NCBI RefSeq assembly: GCF_001280005.1 | Contig: NZ_LGDW01000148.1 | Coordinates: 1-5,378 of the forward strand | Length of the DNA: 5,378 nucleotides | Origin: Streptomyces sp. NRRL WC-3618 | GTDB lineage: Bacteria; Actinomycetota; Actinomycetes; Streptomycetales; Streptomycetaceae | Direction of reading: 5' to 3' | Part shown: positions 5,340 to 5,378 of the stretch, piece by piece | Layout of the letters: each line of letters opens with the position of its first letter | How positions within the stretch are numbered: position 1 is the stretch's first letter | The notes under the pieces: model-generated | Database searches by the model: none | Told to the model about the DNA's origin: nothing | What the model saw: only the letters and a program-made list of their open reading frames with translations | Program-made: the position numbers and the translations under genes

Positions 5340-5377
5340 ATCATGGAGAGCATGGGGAAGAAGAAGCCTCGCCCTCG
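5312..5377 (-). CDS. C-terminal end of an unidentified upstream gene (partial)
   Basis: An open minus-strand frame enters from the right edge and ends with TGA at 5314-5312, giving about 21 residues ending in PMLSMMDILPGLNP. It fits a gene tail because the stop falls six bases before an ATG (5305) that could start the next gene, the usual tight operon spacing. It is too short to assign a family, and another frame cannot be excluded. Confidence 0.4.
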   Translation of the reverse strand, partial: RGRGFFFPMLSMMDILPGLNP

Positions 5378-5378
5378 T

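Overview
This is a high-GC window whose coding regions favour G/C at the third codon position and use GTG and TTG start codons. Together with the protein families present, this points to an actinomycete, most likely Streptomyces or a close relative. It reads as accessory DNA: a toxin-antitoxin pair, a restriction-type nuclease, an unrecognised large protein, and a gene-poor stretch with diverged repeats that resembles a mobile-element scar. No housekeeping gene, tRNA, rRNA or CRISPR array was seen.

Left part (48-1458, all on the minus strand): a two-gene RES/MbcA-type toxin-antitoxin operon. The antitoxin-like gene (739-1458) comes first. It overlaps the RES-domain toxin gene (80-742) by four bases (ATGA), and a hairpin with a T-run that overlaps the toxin stop codon closes the operon. 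RES toxins of this class are known to degrade NAD+, and the antitoxin binds and blocks them.

Middle (1459-2430): almost gene-free. It holds two diverged copies of a repeat of about 160 bp (1609-1770 and 2113-2272). Each starts with two tandem copies of GGGGGCCAAAC, continues with a 13-bp palindrome whose arms differ between the copies but stay self-complementary, and ends with a conserved block resembling part of a tRNA-Pro. A 61-codon plus-strand gene with a good ribosome-binding site (1889-2074) lies between them. A strong 14-bp-stem hairpin (2365-2398) marks the end of the operon that comes in from the right.

Right part (2431-5378, minus strand): the end of an unidentified gene (about 5312-5377), then a 604-residue protein of unknown family with a possible ParB-like segment and a Ser-Ala/acidic tail (3430-5244), then an HNH endonuclease with a ScoMcrA-like N-terminal domain (2431-3430). 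The last two overlap by one base (TAGTG) and should be translated together. The HNH gene has a one-base frameshift in a seven-G run just before the catalytic motif. The 604-residue gene has no convincing start in frame, but a single +1 shift at a TGA connects it to an ATG placed six bases after the upstream stop. The pair may be a type IV restriction-like defence module with an uncharacterised partner; this is inference from neighbourhood and domain look, not demonstrated.
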